A stretch of 18,070 nt of DNA from Actinomycetes bacterium (GTDB lineage Bacteria > Actinomycetota > Actinomycetes > Mycobacteriales > Mycobacteriaceae): contig JAEWRC010000116.1 of NCBI GenBank assembly GCA_023460175.1, positions 1 to 18,070 of the forward strand. The letters are read 5' to 3'. The notes beneath the pieces were generated by a model, which did not search any database, had not been told where the DNA came from, and was given only the letters and a program-made list of their open reading frames with translations. The translations under genes and the position numbers were made by a program. Below, piece after piece: positions 1-8,149 of this stretch (position 1 is its first letter; the number at the start of each line of letters is the position of its first letter).

Positions 1-2442
1 GGGCGGCGGCGCCAGGGTGATCGGCGGCAGCCCCGGGATCTCGATGATGTTCGGCGGCGGCGTGGCCGGCGGCGGCGGCGCGTCGGGTGGCGGGGGCGGG
101 CCCGAGGGCCGGTCGTAGCGCGGCTGATAGACCGGCGCGGGCGCGACGCCCGTGCTGGTGTTGATGGTGATGATCGAGCGCGGAATCGTCTTGCCCTTCG
201 GCGTGGTCCCCACCACGGTGCCCCGCGACGCCGAGCTGTTGACCGGGGTCGGTTCGTCGGCGACTCGGAAACCGGCGTCGATCAACCGCTTCCGCGCCGC
301 GTCGAGTTTCAGACCGGTCACCGACGGCACCTCGCTGCCGGCGCCGCCGTCGACGTAGCGCGGGTCGGTGGGCGGCAGCCGCACCGGGCCCAGATCCTCG
401 GCGATCGGCTTCATCGCGGTGTACCAGGTGCGGGCCGGCTCGTTGCCGCCGTAGAGGCTGCCGCCGCCGCACTTGCGCAGCGGGTACGAGCAGATCCCGG
501 ACGGGGTGGGGCTGTCGTCGAAAATGTAGGTGGCGGCGGCGTATTGGTTGGTGAAGCCCAGGAAGCCCGACGACCGGTGCGACTCGGTGGTGCCGGTCTT
601 GCCCGACATCGGCAGCGTCCAGCCCACCGTGCCCGCTGCCGCCGTGGCGGTTCCGCCGGTGTGGTCCTCGCTGAGCGCCACCGTCAGCGTGTTGGCCAGC
701 CCCTCGGGCACCGCCTGCTCGCAGGCCGGGGTCTCCAGCGCCACCTCGCGGCCGTTGCGGTCGAAGATCTTGTCGATCGGCGTCGGCGGGCACCACACCC
801 CGCCGGAGGCCAGCGTCGCCCCGACGTTCGACAACTCGAGGGCGTTGACCTCCACCGGGCCCAGCGTGAACGACCCGAGGTTCTGCCGCTTGAGGTACTC
901 GGCGAGGCTCTCGTTGCTGTCCGGGTTGTAGGCCCGCGCGGTGCCCGGCTCGGCGTAGGAGCGCAGCCCCAGCCGCACGGCCATGTCGACCACGGGGGAA
1001 ACCCCCACTTGCGCAATGAGCTTCGCGAACGCCGTGTTGGGGGACTTGGCCAGCGCGTCGGTGAGGTTCATCGGGCTCTGGAAACCGGCCCCGCCGGCGT
1101 TGCGCACGCACCACGTCATCTGCGGGCAGCCGGGCGAGGAACTGCTGCCCAGGCCCTTGCCCTGGAACGTCCGCGGCACATCGAGGTCCGCGTTGATGCC
1201 CATCCCCAGATCCAGCGCCGCCGCGGCGGTGAAGATCTTGAAGATGGACCCGGCGCCGTCACCCACCAGCGAGTAGGGCTGCGGCTGCACGGTCTCGTTG
1301 CGCTTCAGGTTCAGCCCGTAGGTGCGGTTGTCGACCATCGCCAGCACCCGGTGTGCGTCCTTGCCGGGCTGCACGACGCTCATCACGCTCGCCACGCCGT
1401 CGAGGTCCGGCGCGGCCACCGAGTCGACGCCGCGCTTGACGCTGTTCTGCACCTTGGGATCCAGCGTGGTGCGGATCAGGTAGCCGTTGCGCGCCACGTC
1501 CTCCTTGCGCAGCCCGGCGCGCGCCAGATACTGCAGCGCGTACTCGCAGAAGAACGCCCGGTCCCCGGCGGCGATGCAGCCCTGCGGCAGCGGCCGCGGG
1601 TTGGGCAGCACCCCCAGCGGTTCGGCCTTGGCGGCGCGCAACTCCTCGGCGCGCCCGGGCAGATTGTCGATCAGGGTGTCGAGCACGACGTTGCGGCGCG
1701 CCAGCGCGCCCTCGGGGTTGGTGTAGGGATTGAGCGCGCTGGTGGACTGCACCATGCCGGCCAGCAGGGCCGCCTGCGGCCAGTTCAGGTCCGCGGCGTT
1801 GACCCCGAAGTAGGTGCGCGCCGCGTCCTGCACGCCGAACGCGCCGTTGCCGAACGACACCAGGTTCAGATACCGGGTCAGGATCTCCGGCTTGGGCAGC
1901 GCCTTGTTCAACGCCATCGCCGCGCGCATCTCGCGGAGTTTGCGCGCGGGGGTGATCTCGATGGCCGCGCGCCGCTCGGCATCGGTTTGCGCGTCGACCA
2001 AGAAGTTGTAGTTCTTGACGTACTGCTGCTCGATGGTCGAGCCGCCGCGGGTGTCCTCGTCGTCGCGCAGATAACCGATCAGACCGGTCAGGGTGCCCTG
2101 CACGTCGACCCCGTTGTGTTCGGCGAAGCGCTTGTCCTCGATCGAGACGATGGCCAGCTTCATGGTGTCGGCGATCCGCGCGGTCGGCACCGGCCAGCGG
2201 CGCTGCGCATACAGCCAGGCAATGGGCTTGCCGGCGGCGTCGACCATGGTGGTGACCACGGGCACCTCGCCCTGCACCATCTTGGTGGAGTCCTCGCTGA
2301 CCGAGTCGGACACCCGCATCGCGACCAGGCCCGCGGCCCCGGCGAACGGGAACGCCAACGCGGCCACCAGCAACCCGGCCAGCACGCAGTACAGCGCCAG
2401 CTTGGCGACTGTTGTTCGGCGCTGCGGGCCCTGGTCAGACAT
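1..2442 (-). CDS. PonA2/PonA3-like bifunctional class A penicillin-binding protein (3' end cut by window edge)
   Basis: Membrane-anchored peptidoglycan synthase with a glycosyltransferase (GT51) and a DD-transpeptidase domain, building and cross-linking glycan strands outside the membrane. The 814 codons in the window contain no stop. A single N-terminal membrane segment spans about residues 14-36. The GT51 signature SIEDKRF has its catalytic glutamate at E102. The transpeptidase triad is present as SIFK (S399), SPN (S467) and KTGT (K615). One PASTA domain follows at about 704-765, then a proline-rich tail ending near an IPGLPPIT motif. That domain order and tail match mycobacterial PonA2 (Rv3682, about 810 aa, from memory), so only a few residues should be missing. 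In M. tuberculosis ponA2 lies beside whiB4; here the divergent neighbour is a DUF2252 gene, so this may be the extra paralogue called ponA3 in M. smegmatis. Symbol left blank for that reason. The ATG has no Shine-Dalgarno but a -10 hexamer six bases upstream. Confidence 0.95.
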   Translation of the reverse strand, partial: MSDQGPQRRTTVAKLALYCVLAGLLVAALAFPFAGAAGLVAMRVSDSVSEDSTKMVQGEVPVVTTMVDAAGKPIAWLYAQRRWPVPTARIADTMKLAIVSIEDKRFAEHNGVDVQGTLTGLIGYLRDDEDTRGGSTIEQQYVKNYNFLVDAQTDAERRAAIEITPARKLREMRAAMALNKALPKPEILTRYLNLVSFGNGAFGVQDAARTYFGVNAADLNWPQAALLAGMVQSTSALNPYTNPEGALARRNVVLDTLIDNLPGRAEELRAAKAEPLGVLPNPRPLPQGCIAAGDRAFFCEYALQYLARAGLRKEDVARNGYLIRTTLDPKVQNSVKRGVDSVAAPDLDGVASVMSVVQPGKDAHRVLAMVDNRTYGLNLKRNETVQPQPYSLVGDGAGSIFKIFTAAAALDLGMGINADLDVPRTFQGKGLGSSSSPGCPQMTWCVRNAGGAGFQSPMNLTDALAKSPNTAFAKLIAQVGVSPVVDMAVRLGLRSYAEPGTARAYNPDSNESLAEYLKRQNLGSFTLGPVEVNALELSNVGATLASGGVWCPPTPIDKIFDRNGREVALETPACEQAVPEGLANTLTVALSEDHTGGTATAAAGTVGWTLPMSGKTGTTESHRSSGFLGFTNQYAAATYIFDDSPTPSGICSYPLRKCGGGSLYGGNEPARTWYTAMKPIAEDLGPVRLPPTDPRYVDGGAGSEVPSVTGLKLDAARKRLIDAGFRVADEPTPVNSSASRGTVVGTTPKGKTIPRSIITINTSTGVAPAPVYQPRYDRPSGPPPPPDAPPPPATPPPNIIEIPGLPPITLAPPP

Positions 2443-2448
2443 ACGACC

Positions 2449-2454
2449 AGCCTA
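2449..2454 (-). promoter_or_regulatory. -10 hexamer (TAGGCT) for the PBP gene, leaderless geometry
   Basis: On the minus strand TAGGCT fits the mycobacterial TANNNT -10 and is followed by exactly six bases (ggtcgt) before the ATG at 2442. Transcription would start at or next to the A of the ATG. No purine-rich ribosome binding site precedes the ATG, which fits a leaderless message. Inferred from sequence only. Confidence 0.5.
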
Positions 2455-2590
2455 GGCCGTCGGCGATTTGCTGCCGTCCGATTCGGGCCGCGCGCCGCGT
2501 CCCGATCGCGGCCGATCACCGTGGCGGCACTCGGGCGCAGCGCGGCGACCCGACGGTGGCAACATGGGGGCCACCGAATCGAGCCGCAGC

Positions 2591-2596
2591 AGGAGG
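2591..2596 (+). promoter_or_regulatory. Shine-Dalgarno AGGAGG deciding the GTG start of the DUF2252 gene
   Basis: A full AGGAGG lies ten bases before the GTG at 2607. The reading frame stays open upstream to 2412, but that extension overlaps the divergent PBP start and has no ribosome binding site. This site is why the GTG at 2607 is chosen. Confidence 0.7.
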
Positions 2597-2606
2597 TGGT
2601 CGGACA

Positions 2607-4037
2607 GTGAGCAGCGCCGCACCGGGTCGTCCGCCGATCAGACACACCGTGCTGGCCGACACCGACAGCAGCGCCTACCACTCACTGCTGCAGCGCCCGG
2701 TGACCCGCGCCGAGCGGTACGCCCTGGGCAAGAGCCTGCGCGACCGGGTGCACCGCAGCGAGCTGGCCGCCTGGAAGCCGCCGGCGGACCGCCCCGACCC
2801 GATCCGGCTCATCGAGATCAATCACCATGGCCGCCAACCGCACCTGATCCCGGTGCGGGTGGGCCGGATGGCCGCCTCGCCGTACGGCTTCCTGCGGGGC
2901 AGCGCGGTGGTGATGGCCGACGACGTCGCCCGGCTGCCCGCGACCGGCATCACCCCGGTGGTGTGCGGCGACTCGCACCTGGGCAACTTCGGGTTCTACG
3001 CCTCCCCGGAGCGCGACCTTGTGCTCGACCTCAACGACTTCGACGAGGCCCACCCGGGCGGCTGGGAATGGGACCTGCGCCGGCTGGTCGCCAGCATCTG
3101 GGTGGCCGGCCGGCAGAACGGGGCATCGGAGGACGACTGCGGCGCCGCGGTGCGCTCCTGCGTCACGTCGTACCGGCTCGAGCTGCGCCGGCTGGCCGAG
3201 GAGCCGCTGTTCTCCCGGTCCTTCACCCGCCTCGACGTGGAGCGGCTGGCGGGGGAGACCGCGCAGTCCCTCGCGGAGGAGGTGCGCCGCTCGGCGCGCC
3301 GGGCCCGCAACCGCACCAGTGACCGCGCGCTGCCCCGGTTCACCCAGGAGGTCGACGGGGTGCGCCGCATCGTCGAGGAACCCCCGCTGATCACCCGCCT
3401 GCCGGACCGCGAGGCCGAGGCCCTGGCCGTGGCGCTCGACGAGTACCTGCTGACCCTGTCGACCCATTGGCGCCGCGTGCTCGGCGGCTACACGCTGCTG
3501 GACGTCGCGCACAAGGTGGTGGGCGTCGGCAGCGTCGGGCTGCGCGCCTATGTGGCGCTGCTGGAGGGGTCCTCGCCCGAGGACGTGGTGTTCCTCCAGC
3601 TCAAGCAGGCGCGGCGCTCGGTGCTGGCCCGCTACGTGCACGGCGAGTCGGCCTGGCACGCGCACCAGGGGCAGCGCGTCGTCGAGTACCAGCAGGCGCT
3701 GCAGACGGTCAGCGATCCGCTCCTGGGCTGGACCACCGTCGACGGCCTGCAGTACTACGTGCGCCAGTTCCGCAACATGAAGGGCAGCATCGCCCTGGAC
3801 GCGATGGACCCCACCGCGCTCATCGACTACGCCGGTGTCGTCGGCCAGCTGCTCGCCAAGGGGCATGCGCGCACCAGCGGCGCGTCGATGATCGCCGGCT
3901 ACCTGGGCCGCTCGGAGAAGGTCGACGACGCGCTGTGCGACTTCGCGCGCCGCTACGCCGATCAGACCGAGGCCGACCACGCGGCGCTGCTGGCCGCCGT
4001 CGACTCCGGGCGGCTGCCGATCGAACGCGGGGTGTAG
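2607..4037 (+). CDS. DUF2252 family protein (kinase-like fold, function unknown)
   Basis: Predicted soluble protein of 476 aa with no signal peptide or membrane segment. It carries the DUF2252 hallmarks: GDSHLGNFG (residues 121-129), LNDFDEAHPGGWEWDL starting at L142, LQLKQARRS around K333, a YYVRQFRNMKG block around R389 and a C-terminal GHARTSG around H420. The GDxHxGN and DFD motifs resemble the catalytic and metal-binding loops of aminoglycoside/homoserine-kinase-type phosphotransferases, so a phosphotransfer activity is plausible; substrate and pathway are unknown. The start is the GTG with AGGAGG upstream. It is divergent from the PBP gene across 164 bp and converges on the aldo/keto reductase gene. 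Codon use matches its neighbours. Family assignment is firm; enzymatic role is inference. Confidence 0.9.
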   Translation: MSSAAPGRPPIRHTVLADTDSSAYHSLLQRPVTRAERYALGKSLRDRVHRSELAAWKPPADRPDPIRLIEINHHGRQPHLIPVRVGRMAASPYGFLRGSAVVMADDVARLPATGITPVVCGDSHLGNFGFYASPERDLVLDLNDFDEAHPGGWEWDLRRLVASIWVAGRQNGASEDDCGAAVRSCVTSYRLELRRLAEEPLFSRSFTRLDVERLAGETAQSLAEEVRRSARRARNRTSDRALPRFTQEVDGVRRIVEEPPLITRLPDREAEALAVALDEYLLTLSTHWRRVLGGYTLLDVAHKVVGVGSVGLRAYVALLEGSSPEDVVFLQLKQARRSVLARYVHGESAWHAHQGQRVVEYQQALQTVSDPLLGWTTVDGLQYYVRQFRNMKGSIALDAMDPTALIDYAGVVGQLLAKGHARTSGASMIAGYLGRSEKVDDALCDFARRYADQTEADHAALLAAVDSGRLPIERGV

Positions 4038-4058
4038 GCCGGCCGGTGTGGGCCGGCC
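4037..4058. terminator. GC-rich hairpin between convergent genes
   Basis: Two copies of the self-complementary octamer GGCCGGCC (4037-4044 and 4051-4058) are separated by GGTGTG, giving an 8-bp stem with a 6-nt loop. It starts at the last base of the DUF2252 stop codon. It can also be read as a direct repeat of GGCCGGCCGGTGTG. There is no T tract, so any terminator activity would be of the weak or bidirectional kind proposed for mycobacteria. Confidence 0.4.
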
Positions 4059-4072
4059 GGTGTGGTCCGGCC

Positions 4073-5044
4073 TCAGCGGCGGCCGATCTTCTCCATCAGC
4101 AGGTTGGCCATGCTGCGCGGCCCCGAGACCGGGTGGAACGCCCGCGCCGCCGCCGTCAACGCGGCCTGCGCGTCGGTGCTGAGCTCGATTTCGGCTGCGG
4201 CAACGTTGAATTCGAGTTGTTCGACGCTGGAGGCCCCCGGGATGGCGACGACACGGGGCAGGTGCAGCAGCCAGGCCAGCGCCACCTGCGCGGGTTTGGC
4301 GTCGACGTCGGCGGCGACCTGACGCAGCACGTTGAGCAGCGGCTCGATGCGGGCGAGGTTCTCGGTGCCGAACAACGGGTTGGTGGCCCGGATCCCGCCG
4401 GGCCGGTTGTTCAGCCCGTACTTGCCGCCGAGCAGGCCCTGCGCCAGCGGACTGTAGGCCATCACCATCCGGTTCTGTTGCGCGGCGAAGGGCACCAGGT
4501 CATCGAGGGGCTGCGGATTGGCCAGGGAGAAGTGCACCTGGTTGCTGATCACCGGAAAGCCCAGTGCGGCATCGGCTTTGCGCCAGCGCTCCAGCGTGTA
4601 GGTGGAGACGCCGGCCGCACCGATGCGCCCGGTCTCCAGCAGTTCCCGCATGCCCGGCATGATCACCGAATCGGGGACCACCGGGTTGGGCTTGTGGATC
4701 TGATACAGCGGGATGGAGTCGAGCCGCAGCCGCCGGGCGCTGGCCTCGGCACGCTGCTTGATGACGGCCGGAAACGGCGCGACGGGAAAGACCTTGCTGG
4801 CCACCACGACCTCGGCGCGTTCGTCGCCGAGCGCGTCGGCCAGGATGCGTTCGCTCTTGCCGAGGCCGTAGATCTCGGCGGTGTCGAACAGCGTGACGCC
4901 GAGTTCGCGGGCTCGCCGCACGATGTCGCGCGCGGCGCCGGTGGCGTAGCCCTCGCCGTAACCCCACTCCCGGGAACCGAATTGCCAGGTGCCCAATCCG
5001 ATCCGGCTGACCTGACCGAGCCCGTCGACCTCGAGGTATTTCAT
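4073..5044 (-). CDS. Aldo/keto reductase, orthologue of M. tuberculosis Rv2298
   Basis: Cytosolic NAD(P)H-dependent oxidoreductase of 323 aa with the (beta/alpha)8 barrel of the AKR superfamily. The catalytic tetrad is visible: D54 and Y59 in LFDTAEIYG, K84 in VVASKVF, and H117 in YQIHKPNP. The C-terminal cofactor region has VVAIPGASSVEQL. Length and sequence match remembered Rv2298 closely from the first residue (MKYL), supporting the ATG at 5044; an upstream in-frame extension to 5095 lacks that similarity. GGTGGG precedes the ATG, but a TACGGT hexamer seven bases upstream also allows a leaderless start. It is the last gene of a minus-strand run, 85 bp after mmpL, with a structured inverted repeat in the gap. 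In M. tuberculosis its homologue adjoins htpG; here about 7 kb separates them. Physiological substrate unknown. Confidence 0.95.
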   Translation of the reverse strand: MKYLEVDGLGQVSRIGLGTWQFGSREWGYGEGYATGAARDIVRRARELGVTLFDTAEIYGLGKSERILADALGDERAEVVVASKVFPVAPFPAVIKQRAEASARRLRLDSIPLYQIHKPNPVVPDSVIMPGMRELLETGRIGAAGVSTYTLERWRKADAALGFPVISNQVHFSLANPQPLDDLVPFAAQQNRMVMAYSPLAQGLLGGKYGLNNRPGGIRATNPLFGTENLARIEPLLNVLRQVAADVDAKPAQVALAWLLHLPRVVAIPGASSVEQLEFNVAAAEIELSTDAQAALTAAARAFHPVSGPRSMANLLMEKIGRR

Positions 5045-5051
5045 GGCACCC

Positions 5052-5057
5052 ACCGTA
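5052..5057 (-). promoter_or_regulatory. Possible -10 hexamer (TACGGT) for the aldo/keto reductase gene
   Basis: TACGGT on the minus strand lies seven bases before the ATG at 5044. The spacing would put transcription start at or one base before the ATG. The overlapping GGTGGG could instead serve as a ribosome binding site for a longer transcript, so this call is weaker than the others. Confidence 0.3.
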
Positions 5058-5068
5058 GGTGATCTCGC

Positions 5069-5131
5069 GATTTCGGTGCGCTCAGTTGCGGCCACCGCAT
5101 TGCGGCCACCGCAACGAGGCGCACCGAAATC
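5069..5131. repeat. Nested inverted repeat with two tandem 14-bp hairpins, at the mmpL stop
   Basis: Perfect 13-bp arms GATTTCGGTGCGC (5069-5081) and GCGCACCGAAATC (5119-5131) enclose a second inverted pair, GTTGCGG (5085-5091) and CCGCAAC (5109-5115). Inside are two exact tandem copies of TTGCGGCCACCGCA (5086-5099 and 5100-5113), each able to fold into a TGCGG/CCGCA hairpin. The right outer arm overlaps the mmpL stop codon by two bases. There is no T tract. Likely roles are transcript termination or 3'-end protection of mmpL mRNA, or a small repeat element. Confidence 0.7.
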
Positions 5132-8021
5132 ACGAGTTCTTGGTGGCCAGCCGGGTGATCGCGCCCTGCGACGGTCGCTGCTTGACCCGCTGCGGCCACC
5201 AGAACCACTTGCCCATCAGCGCCGCGATCGCCGGCGTCATGAACGCGCGGATCACCAGCGTGTCGAACATCAGGCCCATGCCGATCGTCGTGCCGATCTG
5301 GGCGACGACCACCATCTCGGACACCATCATCGACATCATCGTGAACGCGAACACCAACCCGGCCGCGGTCACCACCGACCCGGTGCCGCCCATCGCGCGG
5401 ATGATGCCGGTGTTGATGCCGGCGTGGACCTCTTCCTTGAGCCGGGCGACCAGCAGCAGGTTGTAGTCCGCGCCGACGGCCAACAGCACGATCACCGCCA
5501 TGGCCATCACCATGAAGTGCAGTTCGATGCCGATCAGGTGCTGCCACACCAACACCGACACACCGAACGACGCGCCCAGTGACAGCAGCACAGTGCCGAC
5601 GATGACGCCCGCGGCCACCAGGCTCCTGGTGATCAGCAGCATGATGATGAAGATCAGGCACATGGCCGAGATGCCGGCGATCAGCAGGTCGTAGTTGTTG
5701 CCTTCCTGCATGTCCTTGAACGCCGCGGCGGTGCCGGCCACCTGGATCCTCGAGCCCTCCAGCGGGGTGCCCTTGATAGCCTCCTTGGCGGCGACCTTGA
5801 TGCCGTCGATGATCTTGATGCCGTCCGGCGTCAGCGGGTCACCGTCGTGAGAGATGATGAACCGCACCGACTTTCCGTCCGGCGAGATGAAGCTCTCCAT
5901 GCCGCGCTTGAAGTCCTCGTTGTCGAAGATCTCCGGCGGCAGGTAGAACGTGTCGTCGTTCTTGGCGTCGTTGAACGCCCGCGTCATCGCCGTCTGGCCC
6001 TCCTGCTGGGCGGCCATCTGGTCCTGCAGACCCTTCTGGGTCTGGTACATCGTCAGCATCGTGGTGCGCATGTTGCGCATCGAGTCGATCTGCGCGGGCA
6101 GCAGCTTGACCATCTGCGGCATCAGCTCGTTGAGCCGATCCATGTCCGGCAGCAGCTCCTCCATCTGCGCGGTCATGACGTCGGTGGAGTCGATGGCCTC
6201 CATCACCGAGCGCATCGACTGGCACATCGGGATGTTGTAGCAGTGCGGTTCCCAGTGCAGGTAGTTGCGGATGGGCCGGATGAAGTCCTCGAAATCGGAG
6301 ATGTGGTCCCGCAGTTCGATGACGTTGTCCACCATGGTGTGGGTCTTGCCGACCATGCTGCTGGTGGTCGCGGCCATCTCGGTCATCAGCTCGACCATGC
6401 GGTCCATCGTGTCGATGTTGGTCTGCATGTCGTCGGCCTGCACCAGCATGTCGTCGATGCGGTCCATCAGGTACTTGCGGTTCATGTCCATCAAGATCCC
6501 GCTCTGACCCATCTGGGCGGGGATGGTGGAGAACTCGAGTGGCTCGCCCTCCGGTCGGGTGATGGACTGCACCTCGCCGATGCCCGGCACCCGGAACACC
6601 TCCTTGGCGATCTTCTCGATCACCAGGAAGTCGGCCGGGTTGCGCAGATCCTGGTCGGTCTCGATGAGCAGCAACTCGGGGTTCATCCGGGCCGCCGAGA
6701 AGTGCCGCTCGGCCGCCGCGAAGCCCTCCTGCGCGGGCAGGTCCTTGGGCAGGTAATTGCGGTCGTTGTAGTTGGTCTGATAGCCCGGCAGGGTCAGCAG
6801 CCCGATCAGCGACAGCGCGACGGTGGCCAGCAGCACCGGGCCGGGCCAGCGCACCACGATGGTGCCGATGCGGCGCCACATCCGGATCCGCATCGCGCGT
6901 TTGGGTTCGAGGATCTTGCCGAAGCGGGTCGCGACCGTGACGATGGCCGGTCCCAGCGTCAGCGCGGTGGCGACCACCACCACCATGCCGACGAACATGG
7001 GGATGCCCAGGGTCTGGAAGTAGGGCAGCCGGGTGAAGCTCAGACAGAGCATGGCCCCGGCGATCGTCATACCGGAGGCCAGCACCACGTGCGCGGTGCC
7101 GTGGAACATGTCGTAGTAGGCCGACTCGCGGTCCAGGCCGTTGGTGCGGGCCTCCTGATATCGCCCGAACAGGAAGATCGCGTAGTCGGTGGCGGCCGCC
7201 ACCGCCAAGGTCACCAAGAGCTGGGTGGCGAACGTCGAGAGCCCGATGAGTTCGTGATAGCCCAGGAAGGCCACCACCCCCCGGGCCGAGGTCAGGCTCA
7301 GCACCACCATGACCAGCGCCAGGATCGTGGTGACGATCGACCGGTACACCAGCAGCAGCATGGTGATGATGACGACGAAGATGACCGACTCGATGACGCG
7401 CACGGAGCGGTCGCCGGAGATCTGCTGATCGTTGGCCAGCGCCGAGCCACCGGTGACGTAGACGGTCAGGCCCGGGGGCGGTTCGAGGCCCTCGACCAGT
7501 TCGGTGACGGCCTGCACCGACTCGTTGGCCAGCGCCTCGCCCATGTTGCCGGCCAGGTACACCTGCACGTAGGTGGCCTTGCCGTCGGGGCTCTGCGCCC
7601 CGGACTCGGTCAGCGGGTCGCCCCAGAAGTCCTGGACATGCTCGACGTGTTTGGTGTCCGCCTCGAGCTTGTCGATCATGTCGTCGTAGAAGTAGTGCGA
7701 CTTGTCGTCGAGCGCGTCCTCGTGTTCGAGGACGATCATCGCCGAGCTGTCGGACTTGAACTCCTCGAAGACCTCGCCGACGCGCTTCATGGCGATCACC
7801 GACGGGGCGTCGTCCGGGCTCATCGACACCGAGCGCATCTGCCCGACGACCTCGAGCTGCGGCACCGTCATATTCAGCAGGGCGACGAAGGCGATCCAGG
7901 CGATGATCACCGGGACGGCGAGGGTGCGCAGCCATTTGGCCAGGCCGCGGCGCTTCTCCGGTTCCGGGGGCGGCGGGGCGCCCGGCGGTCCGGCGGCCGC
8001 GCCGGGGATGATCGTGCTCAT
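5130..8021 (-). CDS. MmpL family RND transporter (MmpL4/5-type), no MmpS partner nearby
   Basis: Inner-membrane proton-driven exporter of the mycobacterial MmpL family, 963 aa, which move lipids, siderophores or drugs to the periplasm. Topology is typical: a short proline-rich cytosolic N-terminus, TM1 at about 34-54, a periplasmic domain, TM2-6, a second large periplasmic domain, and TM7-12. The Asp-Tyr proton-relay pairs are present in TM4 (D279-Y280) and TM10 (D852-Y853). The second periplasmic domain holds a methionine-rich coiled coil at about 515-675 with a cysteine pair (C594, C600) at its turn, the hallmark of the MmpL4/MmpL5 branch. Sequence resembles Mtb MmpL4 throughout. Start: ATG at 8021; an in-frame TTG at 8042 has GGAG only one base away and is less likely. 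No mmpS lies next to it, unlike mmpS4-mmpL4 and mmpS5-mmpL5. Substrate cannot be assigned. Confidence 0.95.
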   Translation of the reverse strand: MSTIIPGAAAGPPGAPPPPEPEKRRGLAKWLRTLAVPVIIAWIAFVALLNMTVPQLEVVGQMRSVSMSPDDAPSVIAMKRVGEVFEEFKSDSSAMIVLEHEDALDDKSHYFYDDMIDKLEADTKHVEHVQDFWGDPLTESGAQSPDGKATYVQVYLAGNMGEALANESVQAVTELVEGLEPPPGLTVYVTGGSALANDQQISGDRSVRVIESVIFVVIITMLLLVYRSIVTTILALVMVVLSLTSARGVVAFLGYHELIGLSTFATQLLVTLAVAAATDYAIFLFGRYQEARTNGLDRESAYYDMFHGTAHVVLASGMTIAGAMLCLSFTRLPYFQTLGIPMFVGMVVVVATALTLGPAIVTVATRFGKILEPKRAMRIRMWRRIGTIVVRWPGPVLLATVALSLIGLLTLPGYQTNYNDRNYLPKDLPAQEGFAAAERHFSAARMNPELLLIETDQDLRNPADFLVIEKIAKEVFRVPGIGEVQSITRPEGEPLEFSTIPAQMGQSGILMDMNRKYLMDRIDDMLVQADDMQTNIDTMDRMVELMTEMAATTSSMVGKTHTMVDNVIELRDHISDFEDFIRPIRNYLHWEPHCYNIPMCQSMRSVMEAIDSTDVMTAQMEELLPDMDRLNELMPQMVKLLPAQIDSMRNMRTTMLTMYQTQKGLQDQMAAQQEGQTAMTRAFNDAKNDDTFYLPPEIFDNEDFKRGMESFISPDGKSVRFIISHDGDPLTPDGIKIIDGIKVAAKEAIKGTPLEGSRIQVAGTAAAFKDMQEGNNYDLLIAGISAMCLIFIIMLLITRSLVAAGVIVGTVLLSLGASFGVSVLVWQHLIGIELHFMVMAMAVIVLLAVGADYNLLLVARLKEEVHAGINTGIIRAMGGTGSVVTAAGLVFAFTMMSMMVSEMVVVAQIGTTIGMGLMFDTLVIRAFMTPAIAALMGKWFWWPQRVKQRPSQGAITRLATKNS

Positions 8022-8078
8022 GCGGGCATCACTGGGCCGCAAACTCCGTGCTGGTGCCGGTATCGGCCATCAGTAAAA

Positions 8079-8090
8079 ACCACCCGTGGT
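8079..8090 (-). promoter_or_regulatory. 12-bp palindrome followed by five T, upstream of mmpL
   Basis: On the minus strand ACCAC-GG-GTGGT is followed directly by a run of five T (8079 down to 8075). It could be a weak terminator for the upstream VTT gene (a tight loop limits the stem to about four pairs) or a protein-binding palindrome in the mmpL leader. Confidence 0.3.
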
Positions 8091-8106
8091 CGGTCGGGGA
8101 ATCGCC

Positions 8107-8123
8107 AGTGCGAATTCGGCACT
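8107..8123. promoter_or_regulatory. Inverted repeat AGTGC-N7-GCACT upstream of mmpL
   Basis: Perfect 5-bp arms flank a GAATTCG centre. It is one of three inverted repeats within 75 bp in the otherwise featureless 225-bp gap before mmpL. Possible operator; could be chance. Confidence 0.25.
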
Positions 8124-8133
8124 TCCGGATCTG

Positions 8134-8149
8134 TTAGTACGACTACTAA
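8134..8149. promoter_or_regulatory. AT-rich palindrome TTAGTA-N4-TACTAA, candidate mmpL operator
   Basis: Perfect 6-bp arms separated by CGAC in an AT-rich patch that stands out from about 70% GC surroundings. It lies about 113 bp upstream of the mmpL ATG. The size and symmetry fit a TetR- or MarR-type dimeric repressor, and mmpL genes are often controlled this way. I find no clear TANNNT -10 at a convincing distance, and the rest of the 8022-8246 gap shows nothing else I can support. Confidence 0.45.

Noticed and set aside
544..2610. A 688-codon plus-strand frame opposite the PBP gene
   Set aside because: Arginine/alanine/histidine-rich shadow of a conserved PBP with all catalytic motifs on the other strand.
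2682..3980. A 432-codon minus-strand frame opposite the DUF2252 gene
   Set aside because: No family resemblance and no start signal; the plus strand has conserved motifs and AGGAGG before the start.
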